Notes: generated by a model from the letters alone, not told the origin. Numbered from the stretch's first letter, positions 36,235-49,492 are shown. The stretch is 64,000 bases of DNA from an uncultured Senegalimassilia sp. (GCF_902464545.1 NZ_CABQJR010000001.1:1-64000), one strand, 5' to 3'. Program-made: numbers and translations.

Positions 36235-37515
36235 ATGTCGCTAATCGTATGCAAATTCGGGGGCACGTCCGTTGCAAGCCCCGAGCGCATCCAAATGGTT
36301 GCGAAGAAGCTGATCGCGAAGAAGCAGGCCGGCCATGACGTGGTCGCCGTGGTGTCCGCCATGGGCAAGACCACCGACGAGTTGGTGGGCCTGGCAGCCG
36401 CGCTCAACGACAACCCGCCGCTGCGCGAGATGGACCGTTTGCTCTCCACCGGCGAGCAAGTGTCCATGTCGCTTCTGGCCATGGCCATCGAAGCGCGCGG
36501 CTACAAGGCCATGAGCTTCACCGGCCGCCAGGCTGGCATTGAGACCGACAAGTTCCACAACAAGGCGAAGATCGTCATGGTGCACAGCGAGCGCGTGCGC
36601 GATGCGCTCGAGCGCGGCGCCATCGCGGTCGTCGCCGGCTTCCAGGGCGTCGATGCCGACGGCGACATCACCACGCTCGGCCGCGGCGGCTCCGACACCA
36701 CGGCGGTTGCCGTGGCACACGGCCTGAACGCCGACGTGTGCGAGATCTACTCCGACGTGGACGGCGTCTACACCGCCGACCCGCGCATCTGCCCGCGCGC
36801 GAAGAAGCTCGACGTCATCAACTACGACGACATGCTGGAGCTTTCCGGCTCCGGCGCCGGCGTCCTGCAGATGCGCGCCGTCGAGTTCGCCCGCAAGTAC
36901 AACGTGGTCATCCATTCCCGTTCGGCGTTCTCCGACGCCGAGGGCACCTATGTCAAGGAGGAAACCGACATGATGGAGGAAGCCGTCATCACCGGCATCG
37001 CACACGACACGTCGGAAGTGAAGGTCACCATTCGCGGCGTGCCCGACATGTCCGGCGTGGCTGCCAAGCTGTTCAGCGCCTTGGCGGGCAATCAGGTGAG
37101 CGTGGACATGATCATCCAGAACGTGTCCGAGGACGGCATCACCGACATCAGCTTCACCTGCCCGGGCGCCGACGAGAAGCGCGCCTGCGAAACGGTCGAG
37201 CGCATCCTTCCCGACGTCAACGCGCGCGAGTACGTGGTCGACGAGGACATCGCGAAGGTCAGCATCGTGGGCACGGGCATGAAGTCCAGCCCCGGCATCG
37301 CCGCCAAGGCGTTCCAGACGCTCGGCGAGAACAACATCAACATCCTGGCCATCTCCACGTCGCCCATCCGCCTGTCCGTGGTGGTCGACGGCGCCCAGAC
37401 CGCTGCCGCGGTGCGCTGCCTGCACACGGCGTTCGGCCTGGACTCCGACAGCGTGTTCGAGGAAACGCAGCTGTCCGCGGAGGAGATCGCCGCGAAGATG
37501 AACAAGGGCAGGTAG
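36235..37515 (+). CDS. lysC: aspartokinase, alpha subunit
   Basis: A 426-residue aspartate kinase, the first step of the lysine/threonine/methionine/diaminopimelate pathway. Seen: KFGGTSVA (residues 6-13), FTGRQAGIETD, TTLGRGGSDTTA, SDVDGVYTADPR, then two ACT domains (VKVTIRGVPDMSGVAAKLF; KVSIVGTGMKSSPGIAAK) that carry feedback control. Length and layout match the alpha2beta2 type of B. subtilis and Corynebacterium. Start ATG 36235 (MSLIVCKFGG) has AAAAAGGAAA ahead; the upstream ATG at 36172 lies inside the terminator hairpin. A strong internal ribosome site appears to give the beta subunit from the same frame. The next pathway gene, asd, follows after a terminator. Confidence 0.93.
   Translation: MSLIVCKFGGTSVASPERIQMVAKKLIAKKQAGHDVVAVVSAMGKTTDELVGLAAALNDNPPLREMDRLLSTGEQVSMSLLAMAIEARGYKAMSFTGRQAGIETDKFHNKAKIVMVHSERVRDALERGAIAVVAGFQGVDADGDITTLGRGGSDTTAVAVAHGLNADVCEIYSDVDGVYTADPRICPRAKKLDVINYDDMLELSGSGAGVLQMRAVEFARKYNVVIHSRSAFSDAEGTYVKEETDMMEEAVITGIAHDTSEVKVTIRGVPDMSGVAAKLFSALAGNQVSVDMIIQNVSEDGITDISFTCPGADEKRACETVERILPDVNAREYVVDEDIAKVSIVGTGMKSSPGIAAKAFQTLGENNINILAISTSPIRLSVVVDGAQTAAAVRCLHTAFGLDSDSVFEETQLSAEEIAAKMNKGR
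36970..37515 (+). CDS. aspartokinase beta subunit from an internal start
   Basis: In-frame internal start of lysC. AAGGAGG (36955-36961) is followed after 8 nt by ATG 36970 (and another ATG at 36973). This gives a 181-residue product, MMEEAVITGIAHDTSEVKV onward, holding both ACT domains and no kinase domain. Known beta subunits (about 160-172 residues) arise in the same way in B. subtilis and C. glutamicum. The site is as strong as the main start. Translation from it is inference. Confidence 0.6.
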   Translation: MMEEAVITGIAHDTSEVKVTIRGVPDMSGVAAKLFSALAGNQVSVDMIIQNVSEDGITDISFTCPGADEKRACETVERILPDVNAREYVVDEDIAKVSIVGTGMKSSPGIAAKAFQTLGENNINILAISTSPIRLSVVVDGAQTAAAVRCLHTAFGLDSDSVFEETQLSAEEIAAKMNKGR

Positions 37516-37639
37516 GTGTAGCTCCGCCTGCCTGGCGGCAGCCGGACTGCTCGACGTTGCGGCCGCCTGCGGCACCCCGCCTTCGCACGAGCCTAAGGGC
37601 TTACGTACCAAAGGCCGCCATACGGCGAACGGACCGCTT

Positions 37640-37673
37640 GGAGCCGCGGGGGCGAGAAGCATCCCGCGGCTCC
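37640..37673 (+). terminator. terminator between lysC and asd
   Basis: GGAGCCGCGGG / CCCGCGGCTCC perfect 11-bp stem, 12-nt loop, then TTTCCC. Suggests asd is (partly) transcribed on its own. Confidence 0.6.
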
Positions 37674-37784
37674 TTTCCCATTGCGCGCAGGCAGGTGCCG
37701 GCGCGCATCCCCCAAGGCAATATGGGGCGCAAAAGCACCCATCTTGACGATATATCAACCCGGAACGTGAACGAGGAGGACCTC

Positions 37785-38840
37785 ATGGCTTGGACGAAAG
37801 TTATGCCGGCTAACCCGGTGGTTGCGGTTTGCGGCGCTACGGGCGCCGTCGGCAACGAGTTCTTGAATGTGCTGCACGACCTGGATTTCCCCGCGTCGAA
37901 GGTCATTGCGCTGGCTTCCGCGCGTTCCGCCGGTAAGAAGCTGCCGTTCAAGGGCTGCGGCCAGGTTCCCGCAGGCGAGCTGACCGTGCAGGAGATGACC
38001 CCCGAGTCGTTCGAGGGCGTCGACATCGCGCTGTTCTCCGCCGGCGGCTCCGTGTCGAAGGCCATGCGCGAGGCCGTGGTCTCCCATGGCGCCGTCATGA
38101 TCGACAACTCCAGCGCGTTCCGCATGGACGAGGATGTGCCGCTGGTGGTGCCCGAGGTGAACCCCGGCGACGTGAGCTGGCACAACGGCGTCATCGCCAA
38201 CCCGAACTGCTCCACCATCCAGATGGTGGTCGCGCTCAAGCCGCTCTACGACCTGGCGCGCATCACCCGCGTGGTCGTCTCCACGTACCAGGCCGCGTCC
38301 GGCGCCGGCGCCCTGGCCATGGCCGAGCTGTACGATCAGACGCGTGAGTTCCTGGACGGCAAGCCCGAGGACGAGCTGACCATCAAGGCGTTCAAACACC
38401 GCATCGCGTTCAACACCATCCCGCACATCGACGTGTTCCTGGACGACGATTCCACGAAGGAAGAGTGGAAGATGGTCGCGGAAACGAAGAAGATCATGGG
38501 CGACGAGGGCGTGCAGGTGGCCGCCACCTGCGTGCGCGTGCCCGTGCTGCGCTGCCACGGCGAGTCCATCAACGTCGAGTTCGTCGGCGACGTGCCGCCC
38601 GAGGCTGCTCGCGAGGCGCTTGCCGCCGCGCCGGGCGTCACCGTCATGGACGACCCTGCCAACGACGTGTATCCCATGCCGGGCTTGCTGGCCGGCACGA
38701 ACGACACTTACGTCGGCCGCATCCGCCGCGACCCCACGGTCAAGCACGGCCTGGCCATGTGGGTGGTCGCCGACCAGATCCGCAAAGGCGCTGCACTCAA
38801 CGCCGTGCAGATCGCCCAGCTGCTGCTTCCGCAGGAGTAG
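37785..38840 (+). CDS. asd: aspartate-semialdehyde dehydrogenase
   Basis: A 351-residue NADP-dependent dehydrogenase, second step of the aspartate pathway. Seen: nucleotide motif VCGATGAVGNEFL, SAGGSVS, DNSSAFRMD, the catalytic cysteine in ANPNCSTIQMV, TYQAASGAGA and a C-terminal catalytic His region (RVPVLRCHGES). Start ATG 37785 (MAWTKVMPANPVVAV) has GGAGG 5-6 nt ahead; a further in-frame ATG 22 codons upstream lacks such a site. Paired with lysC upstream, it supplies precursors for lysine, threonine, methionine and diaminopimelate. A terminator follows it. Confidence 0.94.
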   Translation: MAWTKVMPANPVVAVCGATGAVGNEFLNVLHDLDFPASKVIALASARSAGKKLPFKGCGQVPAGELTVQEMTPESFEGVDIALFSAGGSVSKAMREAVVSHGAVMIDNSSAFRMDEDVPLVVPEVNPGDVSWHNGVIANPNCSTIQMVVALKPLYDLARITRVVVSTYQAASGAGALAMAELYDQTREFLDGKPEDELTIKAFKHRIAFNTIPHIDVFLDDDSTKEEWKMVAETKKIMGDEGVQVAATCVRVPVLRCHGESINVEFVGDVPPEAAREALAAAPGVTVMDDPANDVYPMPGLLAGTNDTYVGRIRRDPTVKHGLAMWVVADQIRKGAALNAVQIAQLLLPQE

Positions 38841-38896
38841 GAAAACGGCGAAGGGCGTGCTCGAAAGGGTCCGTCCGAACAGCTTATGAAATACGA

Positions 38897-38937
38897 ACGG
38901 GGAGCCGCGGCACGACGCCGAGGCTCCCCGTGTTTTT
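38897..38937 (+). terminator. terminator after asd
   Basis: ACGGGGAGCC / GGCTCCCCGT perfect stem, 15-nt loop, then GTTTTT. Confidence 0.8.
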
Positions 38938-39173
38938 GGCGGTGCGTCCTTGCTGCTTATCTTCCGAGTCGACGATGTGCTCCCCCCCCCGGTTCTCCGG
39001 CAAGACGGCGAATTCTCGCGAAAGGCGTTCTTGCAATGCCGATGGGGCGCTTCCTGTTTCGCCGATGCCGGAAAACCGCCGCAGATGCGCTCGAGGCATC
39101 GGATACCGAACACCTGTGGGCGATATTCCGGTGGGGCGGTGCGTTTACCTGCGGGGTTGATAGGGTCTTTCGC

Positions 39174-39179
39174 TATAAT
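39174..39179 (+). promoter_or_regulatory. -10 box of tlyA, leaderless layout
   Basis: Perfect TATAAT, then seven bases (GGGCCGC), then ATG 39187. The expected transcription start is on or next to the A of the start codon. TTGATA at 39157-39162 is too close (11 bp) to be its -35. The gap 38938-39173 has a C9 tract (38982-38990) and no gene. Confidence 0.6.
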
Positions 39180-39186
39180 GGGCCGC

Positions 39187-39930
39187 ATGACTAAGAAACC
39201 GAAAAAGATACGCTTGGATGAGCTGCTGGTCGAGCAGGGGATGTTCCCCGACGCCGGCACCGTGCTGCGCGCCGTTTTGGCGCACGAGGTGAAGGTGGAC
39301 GACGTGTACGCCACCAGCGCGGCCATCAAGGTTGTGCCCGATGCCGACATCGTGGTGAAGGGCCGCAAGAAGTTCGTCTCGCGCGGCGGGCACAAGCTGC
39401 AAGGCGCGCTCGACGCGTTCGGGCAGGACGTCTCGGGCATGCGCTGTATGGACATCGGCAGCTCGACGGGCGGATTCTCCGATTGCCTTCTGCAAGCGGG
39501 CGCCGGCAGCGTGGCGTGTGTGGACGTGAACTACGGGCAGCTGGCGTGGAAGCTGCGCCAAGACCCGCGCGTGGCGGTGTTCGAGCGCACCAACATCAAG
39601 CTGGCCGACCCCGCCGAGCTGGGCGCGCCGTTCGACCTGCTGGTGGCCGATCTCAGCTTCATCGGCCTGGCAGCTCTGGCGCCCACGTTCGCGCGTTTCG
39701 CGCAGGCGGGCACCATCTTCATCGGCTTGATCAAGCCCCAGTTCGAAAGCCAGCACGACGAAACCGACCACGGCATCGTGCGCGACGAGGCCGTGCGCCT
39801 GCGTACGGTCGACGAGGTGCGCGCGGCCTTAGAGGCCGCCGGCTTCGAATGCACGGGCGTTACCGAAAGCCCCATCACCGGCCACGAGGGCAATGTGGAG
39901 TACCTGGTTCGCGCGGTTTTTCAGGGGTAG
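39187..39930 (+). CDS. tlyA: TlyA-type rRNA 2'-O-methyltransferase
   Basis: A 247-residue protein with an N-terminal S4 RNA-binding domain (IRLDELLVEQGMFPDAGTV) and an FtsJ/RrmJ-like methyltransferase domain. Seen: KKFVSRGGHKLQGAL, the SAM site MDIGSSTGGFSDCLLQAGA, VDVNYGQLAWKLR, DLLVADLSFIGL and IKPQFE. TlyA in mycobacteria methylates 16S and 23S rRNA 2'-OH positions and sets capreomycin sensitivity; in others it is annotated as a hemolysin. I start it at ATG 39187 (MTKKPKKIRLDE). The frame is open for 79 more codons upstream, but these cross a C9 tract, the promoter, and are not family-like. It may be leaderless. Confidence 0.88.
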   Translation: MTKKPKKIRLDELLVEQGMFPDAGTVLRAVLAHEVKVDDVYATSAAIKVVPDADIVVKGRKKFVSRGGHKLQGALDAFGQDVSGMRCMDIGSSTGGFSDCLLQAGAGSVACVDVNYGQLAWKLRQDPRVAVFERTNIKLADPAELGAPFDLLVADLSFIGLAALAPTFARFAQAGTIFIGLIKPQFESQHDETDHGIVRDEAVRLRTVDEVRAALEAAGFECTGVTESPITGHEGNVEYLVRAVFQG

Positions 39931-39938
39931 CAATCCGT

Positions 39939-42311
39939 CTACACGCGGTACACGGCGATGCCCGTGAAGTTGAATATGCGCTTGCCGTTGTCGTATAACG
40001 CCACATATGCGCGGCCGGTCGTCCCGTCGTTGTTCACGATGGGCGCATAGTATTTGTGGCGATAGAGATGCGACGGATGCTTCATCTGACGTTCATCGAT
40101 AAGCGGCAGCTGATAGGCAACGAAGGGCGCCCCCGTGTCGCGCGGCGCGGCAAGGTTGCCCTCGCCTTCGCCGAACAGGATGTCCGTGAGCGTCTTCTTC
40201 TTGTCGTAGTCAAGGTACATGTTGACCAGCTGATCTTGCGCGAGCACGCAATGACCTGCGGAATCTTTCATGAGCTGCTTTTGCGTCAGGCCGCCGTCCT
40301 TGGTCGTGCGCACGTTCGCGGCGTTGGCGGCGATCTGCACCTGATGCCCCGGCACCTGGTAGTAGCGGATGTTGTCGGCCCGTTTCACCAGCTTTTGCGC
40401 GGTGGCCATCGCCGCGACTTCGTTGGAGACGCCCGTTGCGGCGCCGTCGGCATCGTCGCCCTCGGCAAGCAAGGCCAGCGCCGTCTCGGGCAGCGTGGCC
40501 GTTCCGAACAGGCCTTTCCAAAAGCCCAGCCATTCGGCAAGCTCGGTCTTCTTCTCGGGGTCGTCTTTGATGACAAGGTAGTGCTCGTTGAGGCAGAATG
40601 TCGAGTAGTTGATGAGCGCCATGAAGTTCGACAGCACCGAGCTTTGGAAGTTGGCGCGCATCTCGTATCCGTGGTGCTCCCATTTGTAGCTCAGCACCAT
40701 GAGCTCGTCGAACGCGCCGAACAGGTTCTTGTTCGTGCCGGTGTAGCACTGCATGATCTCGTTGCCCAGGACGCCGGCCATGTCGTAAACGTATCTGCCG
40801 CACACCTGGTAGCGGGGGTTCGAGTACAGGTTCTCGGCGAACTCCTTGCGGCGGGCTTCCTTCTCGTCACCGTCGGGCAGCGCGTCGATGGATTCCGTCA
40901 TGCTGCTGAGCTTTGAGAGGTCCCATCGCATCTCGGCGGAGAACTTGCTGAGGTAATTGTTCACCTGCAGGTAACAAGCCTGCTTGTCGAATTGGGCTAT
41001 GACCTGCGCGATCTCGCGCTCGATGTCGTCGAGCTGCCCTTGGATCTCGGTAAGCTTCGAGATGATCTGCGCCGATTCGTCGTTGCCGCCGAACACCAGC
41101 TCGAGCAGCGACGAGCTTCCGTACTCGAAGGCGCGCCCCGCCGTCTGCTCGCCGATGAATTTCAGGCCGGCGATCAGCAGGTCGATGGCCTCGATTGCGA
41201 CGTCGGCCTCGGGGGCGGGGTCTTCCGCGCCCAGCGCGGCCACATCTTGTTGGAAGTCCTCGGTCGATTGATCGTCGGATGACATGTCGGGCTCGCTGTC
41301 GGTTTCCAGGGGTTCCCCGGGCGTGAAGGACAGCAGGTTCTCGTCGTTGTCGTCGTCGGCGGCCGTATTCTCCGTGTCGATGACGACGTCGCTTGCCGCC
41401 TCATCCGCGTAGGCGGTTTGAGGGGCGAAGGGGTTGGCGGAGGCAGCGGTGGTGTTGGCGGCGGTTGCGGAAGCGGCGGTGGTCGCGGAAGCGGGGCCGC
41501 TCCCGGCGGGCGCCTTCGCCTGGTGGACGGTTGCGGTGCCGGCCAGGGCGGCGACGGCATCCTCCCAGGCGGCATCGTCGTTCGCGGCCTCGAGCAGCGT
41601 GCCGTGGCGCTGCTCGGCGGCCCCTTCGTCGCCGGTGATGGTCACGCGCGCGCCGTCGGCTCCTTCGCCGGACACCTGGGCCTCGAAGGGCGCGTCGACG
41701 TCGCCCACGGAGCTGTTCGCGTTGATGACCAGATCGGCGCACGAATCGCCCAGCGTTGCCTGCCCGATGCGTGCGCCATCGTGAGCGACGGCGTCGCTTT
41801 TGCCGACGACGATGAGATGGTCGACCGACCCCTCGATATCGGCGGTTTTGATCGAACCGAGGCTCAAAACGCTGATGGCCGCGTCAGGCTGGATGGAAAC
41901 GACGCCGTCGGAGTTCACGCCATCGACGTTGAGCATGCGCAGCGTTCCCGTCACGATGACCGGGGACCCAAGCGACGCCAGCGTTGTACAGCAGGGATCG
42001 GGGTTTTCGCTGTCGCGATAGCAGAGCGCTATGGTGCCGTCGGCAAGGTTGGGGACCAGGGAAAGCGCCGCGCCTGAGAACGCGGTTCCCGCGGCGTCGC
42101 CGTCGATGAAGAAGCGCTGGCCATCGACGTGAAGGGTGACCTGGTCGGAGTCGTTTGAGAAAGCGCCGCCTCCGATGTCGTCCGCGCTGCATCCGAGCGA
42201 GGCGACGCCGGTGAAACCGAGCGCGCACGAGCCGATGAGCACGGCGGACGTTTTGATCATGGTGCGGCGGGTGAGGCCGTTCCCGGCGGGTCGAGCGTCG
42301 AAGCTTGTCAT
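39939..42311 (-). CDS. large Tat-exported lipoprotein with a helical core, function unknown
   Basis: A 790-residue exported protein I do not recognise. The N-terminus has a twin-arginine signal (NGLTRRTMIKTSAVLIG) ending in a lipobox-like ASLGC, so it should be folded in the cytoplasm and then lipid-anchored outside. Residues ~55-240 look beta-rich (repeated short D/G strands such as VTLHVDGQRFFIDGD). About 240-370 is a low-complexity Ala/Thr then acidic linker. From ~375 a long helical stretch follows, including LTEIQGQLDDIEREIAQVIA (coiled-coil like), a Gly-rich helix before it, and further amphipathic helices. That shape recalls alpha-helical pore-forming proteins, but I have no motif proof. 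AGAAGGAGC precedes ATG 42311. Single gene, convergent with tlyA, with only 8 bp between the stops. Confidence 0.75.
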   Translation of the reverse strand: MTSFDARPAGNGLTRRTMIKTSAVLIGSCALGFTGVASLGCSADDIGGGAFSNDSDQVTLHVDGQRFFIDGDAAGTAFSGAALSLVPNLADGTIALCYRDSENPDPCCTTLASLGSPVIVTGTLRMLNVDGVNSDGVVSIQPDAAISVLSLGSIKTADIEGSVDHLIVVGKSDAVAHDGARIGQATLGDSCADLVINANSSVGDVDAPFEAQVSGEGADGARVTITGDEGAAEQRHGTLLEAANDDAAWEDAVAALAGTATVHQAKAPAGSGPASATTAASATAANTTAASANPFAPQTAYADEAASDVVIDTENTAADDDNDENLLSFTPGEPLETDSEPDMSSDDQSTEDFQQDVAALGAEDPAPEADVAIEAIDLLIAGLKFIGEQTAGRAFEYGSSSLLELVFGGNDESAQIISKLTEIQGQLDDIEREIAQVIAQFDKQACYLQVNNYLSKFSAEMRWDLSKLSSMTESIDALPDGDEKEARRKEFAENLYSNPRYQVCGRYVYDMAGVLGNEIMQCYTGTNKNLFGAFDELMVLSYKWEHHGYEMRANFQSSVLSNFMALINYSTFCLNEHYLVIKDDPEKKTELAEWLGFWKGLFGTATLPETALALLAEGDDADGAATGVSNEVAAMATAQKLVKRADNIRYYQVPGHQVQIAANAANVRTTKDGGLTQKQLMKDSAGHCVLAQDQLVNMYLDYDKKKTLTDILFGEGEGNLAAPRDTGAPFVAYQLPLIDERQMKHPSHLYRHKYYAPIVNNDGTTGRAYVALYDNGKRIFNFTGIAVYRV

Positions 42312-42603
42312 AGGGGCTCCTTCTCGAAGGTGAAAACGTTGCGCACATGATATGACACGCGCGATCGTTTTCGGAAGAGGGATGCCCGCCTTTTTCGGCG
42401 GCGGGCGGCAGCTCGGGCTAGCCGCGAAGATGGGCGGCAGGCCGTGGTGGTTCGGGCGCCCCTCATGTTTCCACCTTCGAACGATGTTGTTTCCAGCTGG
42501 TTAAGCGCAGCGGCGGAAACGCTTGCGTAACACGCGGCCTGCACACTGAATGCGGGCCGCTTACGGTTTCAGGCGACCTTTTCATCCAGACGAAGGACCG
42601 CAT

Positions 42604-47322
<4,719 letters not shown>

Positions 47323-47325
47323 GAG

Positions 47326-48816
47326 ATGGGAAAGCTCGGAGCATTTTTGGAACACGGCCGCTGCGCCCACAGCCTGCGTCCCGTGCAAGAGCGAAGCCGT
47401 GATTTCGACGAGCTGTATGAGCCCGTGCCGGAGGAGCGGACGCGTGAGCAGGCAAGCCGCTGCATGGCATGCGGCGTGGCGTTTTGCCAGGTGGGAGCGC
47501 CGTTTGGGAAGGCAAGGCCTTCCGGTTGCCCGCTGCACAACCTGATTCCCGAGTGGAACGACCTGGTGTGGCGCGGCCAGTGGGAGCAGGCTGCCGAGCG
47601 CTTGGCGCTGACCAGCCCCATGCCCGAGTTCACCAGCCGCGTGTGCCCGGCCTTGTGCGAGGCGGCGTGCAACCTTGCCCGCAACGACGAGGCCGAGACC
47701 ATCCACGACAATGAGCGCGCCATCTCCGACTGGCAGTGGGCCCATGGCGGCCCGCGCCGCTTCGAGCCGGCGGGTCAGGATGCGCCGAGCGTCGTCGTGG
47801 TCGGCTCGGGCCCGGCGGGCCTGGTGGCCGCGTGGGATTTGGCGCGCCGCGGGGCGCGCGTGTGCGTGGTCGAGCGCCACGACCGCGCCGGCGGTCTGCT
47901 CATGTACGGCATCCCGAACATGAAGCTGGACAAGTCGGTGGTCAAGCGCCGCGTTGATCTGATGGCCGAGCTGGGCATCGAGTTCCGTCTGGGCGTCGAC
48001 GCGGCCAATGCCGACGTGGCCGCGGGTTTGGCTGCCGAGTTCGATGCCGTGGTGGTTGCCGCGGGAGCCTGCAAGGCGCGCGGCGTGGGAGCTGAAGGCT
48101 TCGACGCCGGCGTTGCCGCGGGGGATGTGGTGTACGCGGTGGATTACCTGACCGAGCAGACGCGCGCGTTGCTCGAGGGTCGCAAGCCCGTCATCAGCGC
48201 CGAAGGCAAGGATGTGGTGGTCATCGGCGGCGGCGACACGGGCAACGACTGCATGGGCACCGCGGTACGCCAAGGCGCGCGCACGGTTCGCCAGCTGGAA
48301 TATGGTCCGCGTGTGCCGAAGGAGCGCGCGGCGTCGAACCTGTGGCCCGAATGGCCCAACGTCGCCAAGACCGACTACGGTCAGGAGGAAGCTATCGCGC
48401 TCCAGGGCGATGACCTGCGCGAATGGTGCGCCGACACGCAGAAAGTGCTGCTGGATGACGCCGGGCATGTGCGCGGGTTGCAGGTGCGCTCGTTCGATTG
48501 GTCGGCCGGCAAGCCCGAGCCCGTGGAAGGCTCCGAGCGTGAGGTCGATGCGCAACTGGTGCTGGTGGCCTGCGGCTTCGCGGGCCCGGAGGGCGGCGTG
48601 TTCGACGCGTTCGGCGTGACGCTGGCAACGCAGGGCCGCCCGCTTCCGGTGATGGCGGCCGGCGATTCGCATCGCGCCCTGCGCGCCGCCGCGGGCAAGG
48701 ATGATGCCGCCGTGTACGTTGCCGGCGATGCCCGTACGGGCAGCAGCCTGGTGGTCAACGCCATGGCCGACGCCCTCAAGTGCGCCGCCGAGGTTGCTAG
48801 CGACCTGGGGTTGTAG
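47326..48816 (+). CDS. gltD: glutamate synthase small (beta) subunit
   Basis: A 496-residue NAD(P)H-dependent FAD/iron-sulfur oxidoreductase that feeds electrons to GltB. Seen: N-terminal cysteine sets for two 4Fe-4S clusters (SRCMACGVAFC, GCPLHN, and SRVCPALCEAACN), the FAD-binding GSGPAGLVAAWDLARRG, GLLMYGIPNMKLDK, the NADPH-binding GGGDTGNDCMG, and a C-terminal YVAGDARTGSSLVVNAM. The gltB stop TAG overlaps its ribosome site AGTAGGAG, so the two are translationally coupled. Length is usual for the family. A perfect terminator follows at 48926-48964. Confidence 0.95.
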   Translation: MGKLGAFLEHGRCAHSLRPVQERSRDFDELYEPVPEERTREQASRCMACGVAFCQVGAPFGKARPSGCPLHNLIPEWNDLVWRGQWEQAAERLALTSPMPEFTSRVCPALCEAACNLARNDEAETIHDNERAISDWQWAHGGPRRFEPAGQDAPSVVVVGSGPAGLVAAWDLARRGARVCVVERHDRAGGLLMYGIPNMKLDKSVVKRRVDLMAELGIEFRLGVDAANADVAAGLAAEFDAVVVAAGACKARGVGAEGFDAGVAAGDVVYAVDYLTEQTRALLEGRKPVISAEGKDVVVIGGGDTGNDCMGTAVRQGARTVRQLEYGPRVPKERAASNLWPEWPNVAKTDYGQEEAIALQGDDLREWCADTQKVLLDDAGHVRGLQVRSFDWSAGKPEPVEGSEREVDAQLVLVACGFAGPEGGVFDAFGVTLATQGRPLPVMAAGDSHRALRAAAGKDDAAVYVAGDARTGSSLVVNAMADALKCAAEVASDLGL

Positions 48817-48925
48817 GGAGCTGGCTGCAGCTTCTTCGCCTAGCGCGACGGGGCGATTTTGTTTTGCTTGGCCCGGCGACAACGAGCGCGTCGGGCTGAT
48901 CTGCTTTCGAACGAAGCATTGTTCT

Positions 48926-48964
48926 GGAAAGCCCTTCATCCTCGTTGAGGAAGAAGGGCTTTCC
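48926..48964 (+). terminator. terminator after gltBD
   Basis: GGAAAGCCCTTC / GAAGGGCTTTCC perfect 12-bp stem with a 15-nt loop that can pair further. The duplicated block begins at its last bases. Confidence 0.7.
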
Positions 48965-49148
48965 CGTTTGGTGCCTATGTCATGGCGAAGTTAGCCGAAT
49001 TTCGGATGCATAGTTGCGCTTCTCTGATTCGTGCAATAGCATATTCAGCTACTGCTAATCACAACGAAATCGGAGTCGCATGTCACGTCGTCAAGCCACC
49101 TCACGCATCCTCTTCATCTGCCACGGTAACATCTGCAGGTCGACCATG
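48963..49148 (+). repeat. 186-bp direct repeat, left copy (phosphatase gene 5' end)
   Basis: Same as 51081-51266 at a constant offset of 2118 bp, with no indel. Across the core 48983-49148, 158 of 166 bases agree; the first 20 are more diverged. Includes the phosphatase promoter region and its first 23 codons. Confidence 0.92.
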
Positions 49149-49151
49149 TGA
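49080..49151 (+). pseudogene. truncated 5' end of the low-molecular-weight phosphatase gene
   Basis: ATG 49080 opens MSRRQATSRILFICHGNICR-STM and then meets TGA at 49149. This keeps the P-loop cysteine motif CHGNICRS but nothing else of the enzyme. It is a fragment left by the duplication that made the 186-bp repeats; the full gene is at 51198. Confidence 0.8.
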
Positions 49152-49365
49152 TGGTGTATAAGTGCGGGTCAGAAGGGAATAGTTAGATTTCATAGGTAGT
49201 TCGTTGCGACGATCTTACAACAAACGATTCGAGTCCAAACACGACAACGCGATAACGAATTGCCTCAAGGTGATTTGGGCCGTACAACGCATCCCGATGT
49301 TTGAAGCGCGGGAGCTAATCGTGGCGATTTTGACGCAAAGGGTGGAGAGACTGCCTTGCCGATGC

Positions 49366-49371
49366 TACAAT
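49366..49371 (+). promoter_or_regulatory. -10 box of antisense RNA A
   Basis: TACAAT preceded by TGC, i.e. an extended -10 (TG-n-TACAAT). Same layout as the antisense promoter of locus B on the opposite strand. Confidence 0.5.
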
Positions 49372-49377
49372 GACGGC

Positions 49378-49462
49378 ACTAGCGAAGCCCGCTATGGTTT
49401 AAGTCACTCGGGCGACGCGGATTGGTTGAGGGGTCGTAGTTCCAGCTACGGCCCTTCTTTGT
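49378..49462 (+). ncRNA. antisense RNA A, putative antitoxin
   Basis: Predicted ~85-nt RNA between the extended -10 box and a terminator (GGGTCGTAG / CTACGGCCC, one G-T pair, 6-nt loop, then TTCTTT). It is antisense to the 3' untranslated part of the small ORF on the minus strand. It contains, in order, AAGCCCG, TTTAAGT, CGGGCGACGC (31 nt from its 5' end), GGTTGAG and the terminator. The antisense RNA of locus B has AAGCCCG, CTTACA, CGGGCGGGGTC (29 nt from its 5' end), GGTTTAG and the terminator, so the two look homologous. No expression evidence. Confidence 0.5.
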
Positions 49463-49492
49463 CTCCTACCTTGTCACCTGCTTGCTGCTGTT

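Noticed and set aside
38982..38990. C9 tract as a phase-variation switch for tlyA
   Set aside because: It lies upstream of the promoter and outside the credible coding region, so length change would not alter the protein.
38950..39186. 79-codon N-terminal extension of tlyA
   Set aside because: It crosses a C9 tract and the -10 box, has no ribosome site and is not like the family; the S4 domain begins right after ATG 39187.
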